A stretch of DNA of 64,000 bases from Smittium mucronatum (Eukaryota > Kickxellomycota > Harpellomycetes > Harpellales > Legeriomycetaceae). Below the pieces are notes generated by a model, which was given only the letters and a program-made list of their open reading frames with translations, ran no database searches and was not told where the DNA came from. Each line of letters begins with the position of its first letter. Position 1 is the first letter of the stretch. The position numbers and the translations under genes were made by a program. Location of the stretch: the NCBI GenBank assembly GCA_001953115.1, contig LSSL01000004.1:1-64000 (forward strand), in the 5' to 3' direction. This document shows positions 1 through 11,700 of this stretch, piece after piece.

Positions 1-649
1 TTATTGTAAGATAACGTCATTAAAAACTATACTAAAAAAATTTGAAAAAAAGAAAAAGACGTATAGAAAAGACTATTATCCTAACTACAATAAGTTCCTC
101 TGCCGGACTACCGGCTGCGTACCTACGGGAAAAGGGTTCAATCTACCAACCGAAAGACCCCCCCTGGCATTGCTTCAAGTAGGCTGGATGACTGAGGTTA
201 CATGCAGTCATGAATTAAGCTCTTTGTCAATGAACTGTTGTTCATTGAAGCTATTGAGCCCCTAGCCAGAGCCTACTTCTGACAGGATTAATAAAATTAG
301 GCTCCTACCCAAACGTGGGTTTGATCGACATGGCTTTCCTACAAATGGCTGTTAGAAGCTGAGATCCGTCTGAATGTCGAACGCTGGACTTGTGCACTAG
401 ACTATGTCTCAGTTGTGCTAAACGATCGGTTCCTCCTGTTTCGAGATGGTCCACCTCTGGAATCGCTGTCCTCCGAATCGCTGTGCGCTATCTCCGCTAC
501 TTCCAACCAAGAATAGCGCAACGCTGTGCGCTGTCTCCACTACTCCCAACCAAGAATAGTACAACGCTGCGTGAAATTTTAGTCTAGTGTACTTCGAAAG
601 GTACACTATTAAGCCTCTAAACCACAGCAAGGTATTTTACTCTTAGGGG
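1..649. repeat. Dispersed repeat R1, copy 1 (cut by window edge)
   Basis: This 649-bp GC-richer block is about 95% identical, by eye, to 44259-45467 once the assembly artefact in that copy is collapsed. Homology stops sharply after CTTAGGGG at 649 (45467 in copy 2), so that end is defined. The other end runs off the window. It contains a hairpin at 228-247, two 43-bp tandem units at 480-565 and a second hairpin at 585-608. Read on the minus strand, copy 2 ends in AATAAA followed by an A-rich tail, suggesting a retroposed sequence (SINE or LINE 3' end). Short ORFs occur on both strands in both copies, but none resembles a known protein and I do not call them genes. Confidence 0.9.
480..565. 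repeat. Two 43-bp tandem units inside R1
   Basis: Units at 480-522 and 523-565 both begin GCTGTGCGCT and end in CAAC, followed by a partial third unit (GCTGCGTG). They differ at a handful of positions. The same pair exists in the other R1 copy at 45298-45340 and 45341-45383, so the duplication predates the spread of the two copies. Confidence 0.85.
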
Positions 650-735
650 GCAAAATTATTGATAATCTGGAACATAAAACCTCAAAAAGAAATCATCTAT
701 TGGCTAAATTTTGAAAATTTATTAGAGAAAGTATT

Positions 736-828
736 TTTCCAATTATATTGGTTTTAAAAAAATATAATTTTGTTGTAGCCAATGGTTTACATAGTAAAAA
801 AAATTCTGGTCTTGAAAAGAATCTCCCA
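736..828 (+). repeat. Dispersed repeat R2, copy 1
   Basis: Shares an ordered set of short blocks with 3060-3168 and 55824-55930: ATATTGG or TTATTGGCTT, then AGCCAATGGTTTAC, then GGTCTTGAAAAGAATCTCCC. The ATTGG and AGCCAAT blocks are inverted relative to each other and could form a stem. The class of element is unknown. Confidence 0.6.
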
Positions 829-3059
829 AATTCGTTGTCAAATTTGAGCATGGTATAGCTAAAAAACATTTTGCTTGACAAGATCCAATTAGTAAATATA
901 GATCATTATTATTTTTATAAAAATAAACAATTTCTACACAAAATTTAGCCAATTAATAGCTATAAAAGGTATAATATTTTTCTTTTTATGATTTTTTCTC
1001 CTTATTTAACACAATTACTAGTAAGTTCCAACCTTTTTTAAATTCTATACCCATTGCATCTATAATAAAATAAATCAAAGCCCATGATACACATCCCACT
1101 TTTGGTTTAAAACCAGAATAGTTTAGTGATCCTTATATTTTTTCAAGGCAAGTACTCTCTTTACTCATATTTTTTAGGATTTTTCCTGATGAATTTTAAG
1201 ATTTAAATTAATCTTGTAAACTATTTATAAAAATTTGTTTTCAGGGACTTGAAATTCCGGTCTTATGTTTCTTATAGAATAATGTTCAGAAATAAAATGT
1301 GCTTTTTAAAGCGGAATGAATTGTTCATTAATTCATATTTATTTTTTAACACGCCACTTAGATTTGTTGTTGAGAATCTGTTGATTTGATGGAAAAAAAA
1401 TTTTAATGATTTTTTTCTAATTTAGATGATATTTCTCTATTTTCACCATAATTTTCATTATATCTGAATATTATTTTCTTTTACCCCTCTTTTCAATGAG
1501 AAGGCCTTAAAATTAAACCATTCATAAAAAAAAAAGAACAAATTTTTTTCATGGAAATCAAAACTACATACATAATATAATTATATAGATAGTTTAAATA
1601 GCAAATATATTTAAAATTGTGTCAAGGAATGCTTTTGATTTTTTTTTAAAATAAAGACCTTATCCATTATTGGGGCTAATAATTTGGGTTCAGTTTTTTT
1701 ATTTGACTTATAAATATAAAAGGGTGCTCACTTTTCAGGATAAAAACTTTGGTAATAAAAAAAATAAGTTAATTATGATAAACAGATTTCTCTGTTATTT
1801 TATGAAACTCGATTTTATTATTATTAGAGAATTATCTTAAATAGCCTTTGAAAGGAAAATAAGGGAGGCGTTCTACCGAAAACTCCCCTCCAACTCCCAA
1901 AATCTCTTGTCTTATTTTTATCTTAATATTTTATAGACCTCATAGTTGCACGTAAGTGGGCAGAGTAAGAAGCTCTTTGAATTGAAAATTCAGCAGAATC
2001 TACACCCAAAGAGCTGGAAGATCATAATCTATATTTTTTATGATAAATTACACAGAAAATATGTTTAAAAAATTAAATTTTTGGAATAAAATATATATTT
2101 AGATCAAAATTATAATCCCGGATGATCTTTTTCATAATTTCTTTAAATAACTTTATCTTATAGAATTTATTCACTTTTGTAAACAGAATATTTCGTTAAA
2201 TTAGAATAAATGGATCATAGCAAAAATATCTGTAATACAGGAATTTATAACCCCAAAATTGTTTTCCGCATTATTTTAAATATATTTTAGCCGAAACACA
2301 CTCGAACAATCGTCCCCAATTATATCAAAACCATTAACAAAACATATGTAACAGGTTCTATATCTTTTAATAAAATAAAAATCATAAGATATCATGAAAG
2401 TCATATATTCATAAAATAAATTACCCCACATTTCTATAGTAATCCGTTTTCAAATCGAAGTATCGGCTCATGATTGTGCGATGCCAAAGAAATGAGATTA
2501 AAATGAATGAACATGAAACAAATACCATCCCTTTAAAAGTGGAAATTAAGAAAACATAAATGGGATTGATTCACTGATAGAAAAGGTTCCAGGTCTGAAG
2601 ATCTTCATAACATCTCTCATACTATTTTTTTCCTATTAAGATTGTAGCTTAAAAAAGTACCGTTCTGTTTAAATCAGGTACTTGTCTAATTTTAATTTTT
2701 AAATTAGTGTTAACCTTGAATTCTGCATGGAAAAAAGTAGGTTATATGTGCCGCAAGTAATTTGAAAATAGGTTCTTCAGTCATGTTACAAAAGCAAACT
2801 GTTAATACAAAATAAGATCAGTACTGTTTTCCTACAGCACATATCTCACCTACTATATTAACCAATTATTTTCTGGAATTGGAATTTCATAAAGGAGCAG
2901 AATTTTTTTTTCTCGAATTACCCAAATATGGGAGATTCTCTCTGAGAGCAGACACTTCCAAATTCAAATTTTTCTATTTTCCTAATTTGGAAATACATCA
3001 CTATGATAAAGGATAAAATTATCGAGTAGTATAGGATCGGAATTACAAAAGAAATTCTC

Positions 3060-3168
3060 TTGGTGCTAATATGCTTTTCTATATTTATTGGCTTGGTGAT
3101 AGAAAAGTTTTTTTGTAGCCAATAGTTTACAAATGAAAAACAGGTTTGGTCTTGGAAGGAATCTCCCA
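3060..3168 (+). repeat. Dispersed repeat R2, copy 2
   Basis: The fullest R2 copy. It opens with a CTAATATGC block, then TATTTATTGGCTTGG, a T-rich spacer, AGCCAATAGTTTAC, and ends GGTCTTGGAAGGAATCTCCC. The seven-base inverted pair ATTGGCT / AGCCAAT is perfect here. Fragments of the same motifs (TTATTGGCTTG, AGCCAATAGT) recur near 10817, 11010, 57787 and, inverted, near 61197, so the family is probably abundant and old. Confidence 0.65.
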
Positions 3169-3322
3169 TTTATGAATTAATTTAACTCTAAACGGCCCTA
3201 TTAGGTGATTTGTAAATAGGTCAATAGCCAAGTTTCTGTGTAAAATAAAATTACACAAAAGATTTATTAAGATCGTACTTACAGCCCAAAACAAATAAAA
3301 CTAGAGTTTCTGCGAACAGCCT

Positions 3323-3492
3323 TTAACCCTTTCAAGACCAACAGTACGTAAATGGCCATCATATTTCTATCGACACAAACACTTTATTAAAAATTAGTCT
3401 TTACAATTAGAGTGGGTTTTACTATGGCAAGTAGAAAATAATAAATCCCACTAATAGGAACTAAATGCTTTTTTTAGCCTGGAAATGGTTTG
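3323..3492 (-). mobile_element. TTAA-flanked MITE, copy C (piggyBac-like ends)
   Basis: Starts with TTAA then CCCTTTCAAGACC. The other end is a decayed inverted version, GCCTGGAAATGG followed by TTTG where TTAA is expected. The length is 170 bp, against 172 and 170 bp for the copies at 32284-32455 and 33179-33348, and both ends align with those copies, in the same orientation as the 33179 copy. TTAA target sites with termini starting CCC are the hallmark of piggyBac-superfamily elements. There is no coding capacity, so it would be non-autonomous. Confidence 0.7.
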
Positions 3493-4534
3493 GTGGCTCG
3501 CTCTCAGATTGATACTGAGGAGAAAATAAGGCAAGGTATACCGATATTTTTAATTGTAAATAGTAAGAACTTGGACTCACAATGACTTGATCTATGTACG
3601 CGATAACAATCGTTGAAAAGTATGAAAAAGCAATTGTGAATGAAAAGTTATCATACCCCACCCCCAAAAATAAAGAAAAAACAATGACGTGATATATGCT
3701 CCATTTAAAAACGATGTAAGGCTGCATAATCACCATTATCAAAAATTCTTTTACAGTATAAATTAGAACGAAAGACATTTTTCGGTTGGACCAGACTCAC
3801 TTATTGATCTAGCTTAATTATGTGGTAAGTGTAAAACGCGCGTTAAATTTGTAAAATAAATTGACACCATTTATTAAACCCTTAAATACCGGATACCATT
3901 GGCGAAATTACGTGTGGAGGGAATTTTTTTGTAATATGCTTAAGTGGGCTTTAATGCCGAAATATGTAAATTATTGGTTGTGTTATATTGAGTATGATAT
4001 TCCCACACACATAATCGATCAATGCTGAGAATTGGTTGGGGATCTCCAATTCAAAAGCGTGTTTTTTAAGAAAATAGATTTATTGCCAATCGTCTTTAGA
4101 GATGAGGTCTCAAAGAGACAAATCTAATACGGCCTAGACACTTAACACGGTTATCTTGCATTCTGAAGATGATTTTTTTCTTGTCTAAACACATTCAATG
4201 AAAAATCAAACATAATGCAAATTTTTGTCTGAAAAAAATAACCCGCAATCTCATTTCATCTTTGTTTTCACCTTCAACATTTTTCAAATTTTTTTTTTTA
4301 TGAAATATACTGCTGTATTTTAACATCTATACTCTTTTGAGTTTAGCCATTTCTAAACATATTTACGCCAGATAATCTCATCTCATATCCTATTTTACTT
4401 TACAATTGTCTTTAATAATAACAGTATCACAAAAAAATTTCACTCTATTTTTGAAAACTCTTCTATATTTATCCTCATTAATCTCACCTTAACTTTCCAA
4501 ACTTTATGTCATCAATAAAAACTTAACTCACTTC

Positions 4535-7500
4535 ATGGACGACATATATAAAAGTCGAAATAAATATCGCGAATACGGTCGCGATTTTGATCCGGAAAAG
4601 CGCCAGGGAAGAAATCAAAACCAATATAACGAGTATCAAGATCAAAGGCAAAGAAATCCCATAAAAACTAGTGAGTTCGATAAATACCCCAGATCCTCGA
4701 TTTCCAAAACCGATACACCAAAAGGTTTGTTTTCAAGATTTTTTCATTTTCTCTTCTTAAAACATTTAAATTAAATTTTATTTATAAATTTCAAGTTAAT
4801 CAGAATGATACTGATTTTTCGCCTTATGGGAACCGACTTTCTATCGATAATAAAGGTGGTGCTTTTAGAACTCTCGATTTTGCTAAAAATAAAAATTCAT
4901 CTTTAAACGATACTGAACCAGTAAAAAAATCTCCAACGTATCAGAGAATAGGAAACCAGTTTTATTCTTCCAAATTTGGTACTCGGAATTCATTAGTAGA
5001 AGATCGAAATAGAGACCCCTTCATCCAAATTTCACCAAGAGACAGATCAAAGTATCAAAACTATCAGTTTATAGATGGAACTCCAAGAGGTTTTAGGTCT
5101 AAAAACTCTAGGAGTATGGCTGATGAGTTTGAGTTCATCCCCGAAATGTATCCAATAGAAGAATCGAGTCATAAAATCCACCATCGCTCTCACCGTGTTA
5201 CATTTCCTGAAAATTATGATAATGAAGACTCTATAGATGGATTTTACCATTTTCAGAACGACACTCACACCCAAAACCCTATTTACCCTTATGACTCGGA
5301 AAAAAAATCCCACAATGGGTCGATTACGAATATGGAAAGAGAAAAGTATGCTCAGAAAACCGATACTTACAACATTTACAGAAAAGATTTTAACCCATCA
5401 AATTATTCGGAAAACCTACAACCAAAAAGCAATTATCCCATTGGCCTCAGTCGTATCAACACTTTGGCTAAACAAAGAACAAATTCTCTTTCCATAAAGG
5501 ATGAATCAAGCTTTAGGATGAGTGGGAATGGCAGAACTAACAAACGCCATACTTCCCAGTTGACTGGTAGAGCATATCTCAGGGATTCTATAGCTTTTCC
5601 TAGTAATTCTCATTCCAACTCTCAGGAACACATTATAAATTCTGATAGCGCGTCACAACCGGAAAATTTGAGCTTCTACAAAACAAACACCTTTCAAAAC
5701 GTTTATGACAAGGATAGAAATGTTGTAAAATCTGATCTTTACAAGGAAGTAAAGTCTTTTAAACAATTAAAACTTAATGATGAAACAAAAAATCCTTTGA
5801 AAAATAGTATATTATCCCCGAAATCGTTCAATAAACCATCCAACGACCATTCTGATTCCTCAGAAAATGAAAATACTCCTGATAATGTAGACATAAAATC
5901 ACTCAACCATAAAATACAAACCCTTTTAAAGGACAATTTTGATTTAAAGATAAGAAATCAAACGCTTTATGATTCACTTAATTGCGTGCAAATGGATGAT
6001 ATACAAGGCCTCGTTTCAGACTATTCTAAGGCTCGTTCATCTAATATTAGAGCCACTGAAAAAATAAACAAACTCAGATCGCAAATCAGCAAACTAAAAG
6101 TCGTTATAAAACAAAGTAATAATTCTACACAGTTTTCTGACACTGCTAGTCTTAATTCTTATGTCACATCACGCGCAGCCAGTGACTTTTTCTCACAAGG
6201 ACCAGATGATGATCATGATTTAATGAATATGTATGAGGTGATGCAATGCAGGGTATCTTCCTTAGAAAAGGACTTGGCAGCATCTCAAGATGAACTCCAT
6301 AACTCATTAGAGCACGCATCTATTATTCAAAGCAGATACGAAGAATCTCTTCAAACCTGTAAGAAACTTCAAGAAACCCTTGACAATATTCATTTGCAAC
6401 GTCATAGTATATGCGAATCGTCGGGAACTGAAGAATCAGCTCATAACAATAACAATTATGCATCTGGAATGTATTACAAAGGTTCGGGATATGAGGAAAA
6501 TAATTACAACAGATTACGAGCCGGTACAGTGGATACCAGCGAGACCCTTGATACTGGAGATTTGCTTGAATATGTTAGGTCTAGATCACAGGAATCTTCT
6601 AAGCAACCACTTTCAAAAAACCTATTATCTGTAGACCAGGATAAGTTAAAATTTGAGAATAGTCCTGATACTTCTGATTTGTTTGAGACTATTTCCATAT
6701 TGAATAAAAGCCGTGATGAGTATAAAAATAATTATGAACTTCTTACAAAGAGGTATGAAACAGAGCTTAGTCAATATGACAAGAAACTTTCTGAATCCCA
6801 AAATAAAAATCAGGAGCTTGAGTCCAAATGCGAATCATTAAAGATTTTAGTTAATGAGCTAAAAAGTAAAAATGAAAAACTAGAAAATATGATTTCTGAA
6901 TGTACAAATGCGGTCCCTTTGGTCGAAAGTCGAAACTATGAAAGGTTAAAAGAGTGCTTAAATACTGATGCAGGCATTGTTACAAATAGTTTCCGAAATA
7001 TGCGGATAAACCTGACTGAAAAAGAGAAGGTTTCAAAAAACAATCTAGACAATCAATCAGCAACCAATGACGATAGTGGGTCCCGCAACTATTCTGAAAA
7101 TGATCAAATAATTTCCGAAAAGGACTTGTTTAATGTTGACATTATGGGGAAAGATTTTTCCGAGAACCAATTGTTGATTAATAAACTGTTTAGCAAAATC
7201 AGCAAAAAGCCTCAATCTAAAAACGAAGATGTTCAATTTCCGAGAATTTATAAGAACGATTCTGTTCCCTTAAATCAGAGCGAATCTCCTGAAAAAGCTT
7301 ATTTTACTAGTCAACCCGAATGGAGCTCTACGCTTGATAATATCAAGAGTACATCAAGGATAGACTTTTTAATTGGAAAATCGAACAATAAATCTGCAGA
7401 TAGAAAACTCTCTCAAGCGGAAGATTTAGAGAATCTGCTAGAAAATGCGTGTGGGTCTTTTAAATCCGGAATTGATGTAAATTCATCTATATCGAGCATT

Positions 7501-7731
7501 TTTAAAGAGCGCGTTGATCCTGGATCGGATATACTGGAAAGCCCTGTTGATTTGAGTTTTCCAAATAGTGGATATGATGAATTCAAAAGGAATAATTCTG
7601 GAGTTTTGGGGAAAATTCCACAAAACGACCTGAAATTGGGCGAGGGATATAGTGGAGCTATGTCGAAAAAAAAAAGCAATGACTCCGGATCGTCAATTTA
7701 TGATAACCTTTCGGTGGCTCCGTACATTTGA
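4535..7731 (+). CDS. CM1-motif (centrosomin N-terminal motif 1) protein, Mto1-like gamma-tubulin complex recruiter; two exons
   Basis: Predicted scaffold that binds and activates gamma-tubulin ring complexes at microtubule-organising centres. I join exon 1 (4535-4724) to exon 2 (4796-7731) across a GT-AG intron, giving 1041 residues; without the join the longest frame starts at 5116 and loses about 170 residues. The diagnostic feature is the CM1 block at residues 429-500, with core LLKDNFDLKIRNQTLYDSL close to the family pattern (K/D)ENFxLKxRIxxLxxxL. Predicted coiled coils lie at about 540-595 and 691-766. The N-terminal third is hydrophilic, rich in Asn, Ser, Asp and Tyr, and probably disordered. 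Overall length and an internal CM1 resemble fission-yeast Mto1; a Pcp1/pericentrin-type protein is the alternative. I see no clear C-terminal MASC motif. A six-codon upstream ORF precedes the start, and AATAAA at 7961 may serve as poly(A) signal. Confidence 0.85.
4725..4795 (+). other. Intron of the CM1 gene (71 bp, phase 1)
   Basis: The donor is AAAG|GTTTGT and the acceptor TTTCAAG|TTAATC. Removing it joins a frame-2 exon to the frame-1 exon at a split GTT (Val) codon. The nearby alternative acceptor ending at 4803 would give a stop at once. The intron is short, T-rich and contains an in-frame stop for exon 1. Confidence 0.85.
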
Positions 7732-8058
7732 TCCTAAATTTCAAAACCAATTAACCTTCGTGATCTCTTCTCTTTATTTTCAATTCCTTTTTTTTTGGAT
7801 ATTTAGACATTTTCTTTACAAGTTATTCATGAAAATTCCGCTTTTTTTTAGTATGGATAGGGGAACGGTTAATTTTAGCTTTGGAATATTGGTTTAGATA
7901 GAGTAATAGTGATCTTTTTATTTATCTAATAACTGATGTAAAATTTTTTTAGATTGAACGAATAAAAGAAAAAATATATATTCAAAATGTGATTTGAGAA
8001 GGAGGAGAAATGATATATATGTGAATGGCAGCAATTCGGATATGATGGTTTAGGAGTG
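7732..8058. other. Convergent intergenic spacer
   Basis: 327 bp between the stops of two genes that face each other, so it should hold both 3' UTRs and terminators. It has long T runs after 7780 and an AATAAA at 7961-7966 on the plus strand. No gene is seen. Confidence 0.7.
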
Positions 8059-8766
8059 TTATACAGTGCTGAAAGCTTCAGTATTATCCTTAAGTAGGGT
8101 TTTGTCACTGGGGGACACGAAGAGAGACTCAGCGGTACTGAGAACATCACCATTAACGTTTTCTATAGAAGCTTTGACCGTGGCCTTGCGACCGACAATT
8201 TCTTCCAAATCGGCACGCATAATCAGTATTTGATCAACAATAACGGGTTTCTTGTATTGAATGTTGAGGTAAGCTGTAAACCCGGTATTTCGAGGAAGAT
8301 TGAGTAGAGCTGGGCGAGCCATAGCTTCGTCATACAACATGGCTTGCACACCACCATGCATAATCCCAGGATGGCCACATAATTTTTTACCGATATAAAA
8401 CAAATATATGACCTTCTTTTTATCTTTGTTCACAAACATTTTTGGAACTGCTAGTAGATGGTCAGGTTGGTTAAATGTGGAATGCAAAAAGGATTTTTGA
8501 GCCAATTCATCTTCAAGGCCAAAAGTAAATGGAAGCTCGCGCCAGGTTCCAGTATCAGCCCTCAAATCCTTCACTAGCTTTAAATTAGAGATCTGTGAGC
8601 TGAAAACAGATTCGTTGTCGACATTATTTTTAGACTCTGAATTATTGAAAATTGAAGTTGGTTTGAAGTAACCTCTATCAACAGCGAATAGTGCGACACC
8701 AGCTCCAGTCAAAAGAGCGGCATTCGTATAAATGAGTTTACTAAGAAAGGATCCTGCGCTTGACAT
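8059..8766 (-). CDS. HGG-motif acyl-CoA thioesterase (4HBT/hotdog superfamily, THEM4/UPF0644-like)
   Basis: Predicted to hydrolyse acyl-CoA thioesters. The 235-residue single-exon protein has a hydrophobic segment at about 11-30 (a membrane anchor or mitochondrial targeting region), a linker, then a hotdog domain from about 75 to 215. The family's active-site signature GHPGIMHGGVQAMLYDEAM begins at 131, with the HGG at 137-139 at the start of the long hotdog helix. A beta-strand block with GFTAYLNIQYKKPV follows, typical of the superfamily. Length fits fungal members. The start is the first Met of the frame and gives the N-terminal segment expected of this group. Substrate and location are inferred. 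It converges with the CM1 gene and has no operon-like link to it. Confidence 0.88.
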   Translation of the reverse strand: MSSAGSFLSKLIYTNAALLTGAGVALFAVDRGYFKPTSIFNNSESKNNVDNESVFSSQISNLKLVKDLRADTGTWRELPFTFGLEDELAQKSFLHSTFNQPDHLLAVPKMFVNKDKKKVIYLFYIGKKLCGHPGIMHGGVQAMLYDEAMARPALLNLPRNTGFTAYLNIQYKKPVIVDQILIMRADLEEIVGRKATVKASIENVNGDVLSTAESLFVSPSDKTLLKDNTEAFSTV

Positions 8767-11700
8767 TACTACAAAAATCTGAAAGGAGTATGAAAAGATG
8801 AAATCTAAATATCTTTGAAAAAATGTTATAATGAAATGCTAAAAAAGCAACTAATGAAAAAAAATAAAGTGAATTTCAAGGCTGTCTATATTGCCTTTAT
8901 ATATATGAAAAAGGGTATGAATACAATTACAGCCCTATTAAAAAAAGAGGATTATATAACTAAATTTTTATAATTTGGTGATCTTTAATCTAAAATATTG
9001 AAAAATATACTCGGATCAGCCCTCATCTTTTATTTTTTTCTGAAATTTTATTGGTCTTCGGTCAGCCCTCTTAAACACCTGAAACTATCCGTTGGTTTTT
9101 TTTTTTTAGGATTCTGGCAATTAAAATATGGCATTTCACATTCACAAATCAAATTTTATTTAGTGGAAATTAACTTTTTTCAAGATATAAAAACTATTTA
9201 TTAGTGTTTCATTGGCCATATTTCTATCAATTGCTCCGTATATTGCATGCTCATAAAACAAACAATTGGTTCGTTATTTTAGGGGTTCCTTTGGAAGCCA
9301 ATCCTTATGTTGCTTTTAGCTCTTTACAATTTAATAATCGCCACTACAAAATTTCGCAACAGTGATAGGCAACATTGATGCTGCCTTGCCTTTACCTTTG
9401 ATAAAATTAAAATACATTGGTTTTATCTAACTAGTTGCATAATTTTTTCATCCAAATAGTGGCGTACCGGGGTAATGAGTGCGTTTTAATATTTGAATTG
9501 AATCTTAATGGTCAATGGAATAAGCTGTGGAATTTTTTCCGGCCAGTATTGATTATATGATATTAGTAAGGTAGAAACCTGGCTTAGTAGTTTTATATCA
9601 ATGATCGAGTAAAGGCTAATTATAACATAGAAAATCAGGGCGTGTACAAACTTCGATAATTAGTGAATTAAAAAATTGAATGAATATCTGGAAACCTATC
9701 TAAGCTGAAAGTAAGAAAAACGTTTCTCCGTTATTTGCTAATGGCTCCTTTTAACAATAGCATATATATTTTTATTGGTATAGTATTAATATCTGCCAAA
9801 TAGGAATTTCCGATGGAGTGCGTTGCTGCAGAATAAATATCGATTTTTTTTTGAAGCCTAAGAGATAAATATTACGTTCATCTGCCCAGGAGGCGGTACC
9901 GAGTAAATATAATCAATAAATTTTCCTAGGTTCAAATTTACTCAGTTTATTGATTGTATAATATCAAACAATCGTGATCTGCCTTTAAAAAAAAAGCACC
10001 AACAATTATGAGCAACGCTAAGATCTGCATTATTACTGGTTTTACAACGAATTTTATATTGTAATAGCCAGCTGAAAAACGTAAGCCGCAAATCCCACAA
10101 GTACCATAAAAGCCAATAGCAGATATCCAAGTGTTAATTTAAACATTAATAATAGGATATAAAACAAAATTCCTAAATAACTTTATTTTTAAATTCTTAC
10201 TAATGTATCCAATTAAATCTAAGTAATTTATCATTTTCGGATATTTTCATTTGCATTAATTGGATTAAAAGAAGTGCGCAAAAATGAATAACCACTTTTA
10301 GAACTTTAAAAGTGTAGAGAAATTATCTACACCCTTGATAATAATGGCGTTCAAATAAGGCTATAAAGATTTGCTCTTAAATTTTATCAGATATTTTATT
10401 GGAAAAAAATATATTTTTCCATGATTGAAATACCCGATGATGTTTTTTTAAATCTAATGACGTTATCTTAAGACGAGATTATCGGTAAAAAATATATATG
10501 GGAAAACTGACCTATGGCTTCTCGGGAATGGACCCGTTCTGTTGGCATCACTGAATAACGTAAATTGCGATAGATTTAAAAATGGCATTGATTAATTCTT
10601 TTTTTGTGATAATCTCCCATATTATGTCATGATAAATTATTCCACCGGCAAATTATTCTAGACCGGACGCTTGTAACAGAATGTGGGGATTCCGTGTTGT
10701 AGCACAATTTCAAAATTCAAAGCACTAATTATATAGCCTCTAAAATGGTTTCTTGATATTTCGATACTAAAGGCTCTTTTTTTTTTGTCAATCAATGGCT
10801 AATATTTATTGGCTTGACCTTTCCCTTCATTATAAAACCGATACAATTAAAAAATTTCAATATAATAAGCCCAAAGTCGGGGATATAATTCAAATTGGTC
10901 AAAATATATGTTGCTATTTCAAAAAAAGTAAAGGCTTAGTAGTGATTATTTAATTCTCAAAAGCTCCAAAAAGATTCAAATGACTTTTTGAATCTCACTA
11001 AATTTTGAGCCAATAGTAATATTATGATAACTGCAAAGAAATTGTTTTCTGTTTAACCGTAGTTCGCCCCATTAATCAAAGCTGAGTAATACTAAATAGC
11101 TAAGATATGCCATAAAATACCGATCTTTATCACTGGAATTTGTAGAGAAGAGGGTTCAGGATTCATATAATCATATTATAATGTTAGCAAGACCTCATAA
11201 ACCAACTATAATCTGGAATCAGTAGACAAAAATTAAAGTAGCCTTATCAATAAGAAAATATAGTTTATCAAAGCATCACTATTGGTTTTAAATATACTAA
11301 ATTTTAATATAATATATTTAAACTTTAAAAAATCTGTTAAATTAGTAAATTAGACTCATTTGAAAATTTCTCGTTATAATAGAAAATTGAGTTTATTTGG
11401 AATAAAATTTGCTTTTAAAACATGCTAAAAAAATAATATAATATAAATTGGGGGTTTCTTTATGAGGCCAATTGAAAATATTAAAATCCTACCAACTTTT
11501 TGCCTTATACACTATATCAACATAATATTTTTGATTTTATATATTTTGTTAAAAACTTTCACCATTGTTTTGAGGATACATTCTGAGACGCCCAATTAAC
11601 AAAAATTATTATCATTATTTTATTTTTTTTGAGAAAATAATTAAATTCAATTAGAAGTGATTCAAAAACAACTCTATACAATACCAGAATAGATAAAGAC

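Larger units (their letters stand above)
650..4534. other. Intergenic region without a supported gene
   Basis: A+T-rich sequence containing two R2 repeats and one TTAA MITE, listed separately. Open frames here are short, and none matches a family I know. The longest, on the minus strand at 3461-3778, would encode a hydrophobic 105-residue protein, but its 3' end lies inside the MITE at 3323-3492. The stretch just before 4535 is pyrimidine-rich and contains a six-codon upstream ORF (ATG at 4506, stop ending at 4526) in front of the CM1 gene. Confidence 0.7.

Noticed and set aside
390..630. Overlapping ORFs of 62-70 codons on both strands within R1, present in both copies
   Set aside because: The copies are too similar for conservation to be informative, frames are open on both strands, and the region is a tandem repeat. 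No resemblance to known proteins.
1..649. R1 as a solo LTR of a gypsy-type element
   Set aside because: The end bases do not follow a shared TG...CA pattern between the copies, no target-site duplication was visible, and copy 2 has an A-rich tail; this remains possible but is less supported than a retroposon.
3461..3778. Minus-strand 105-codon hydrophobic ORF
   Set aside because: Its end lies inside the MITE at 3323-3492, no family is recognised, and hydrophobic frames are common by chance in T-rich DNA.
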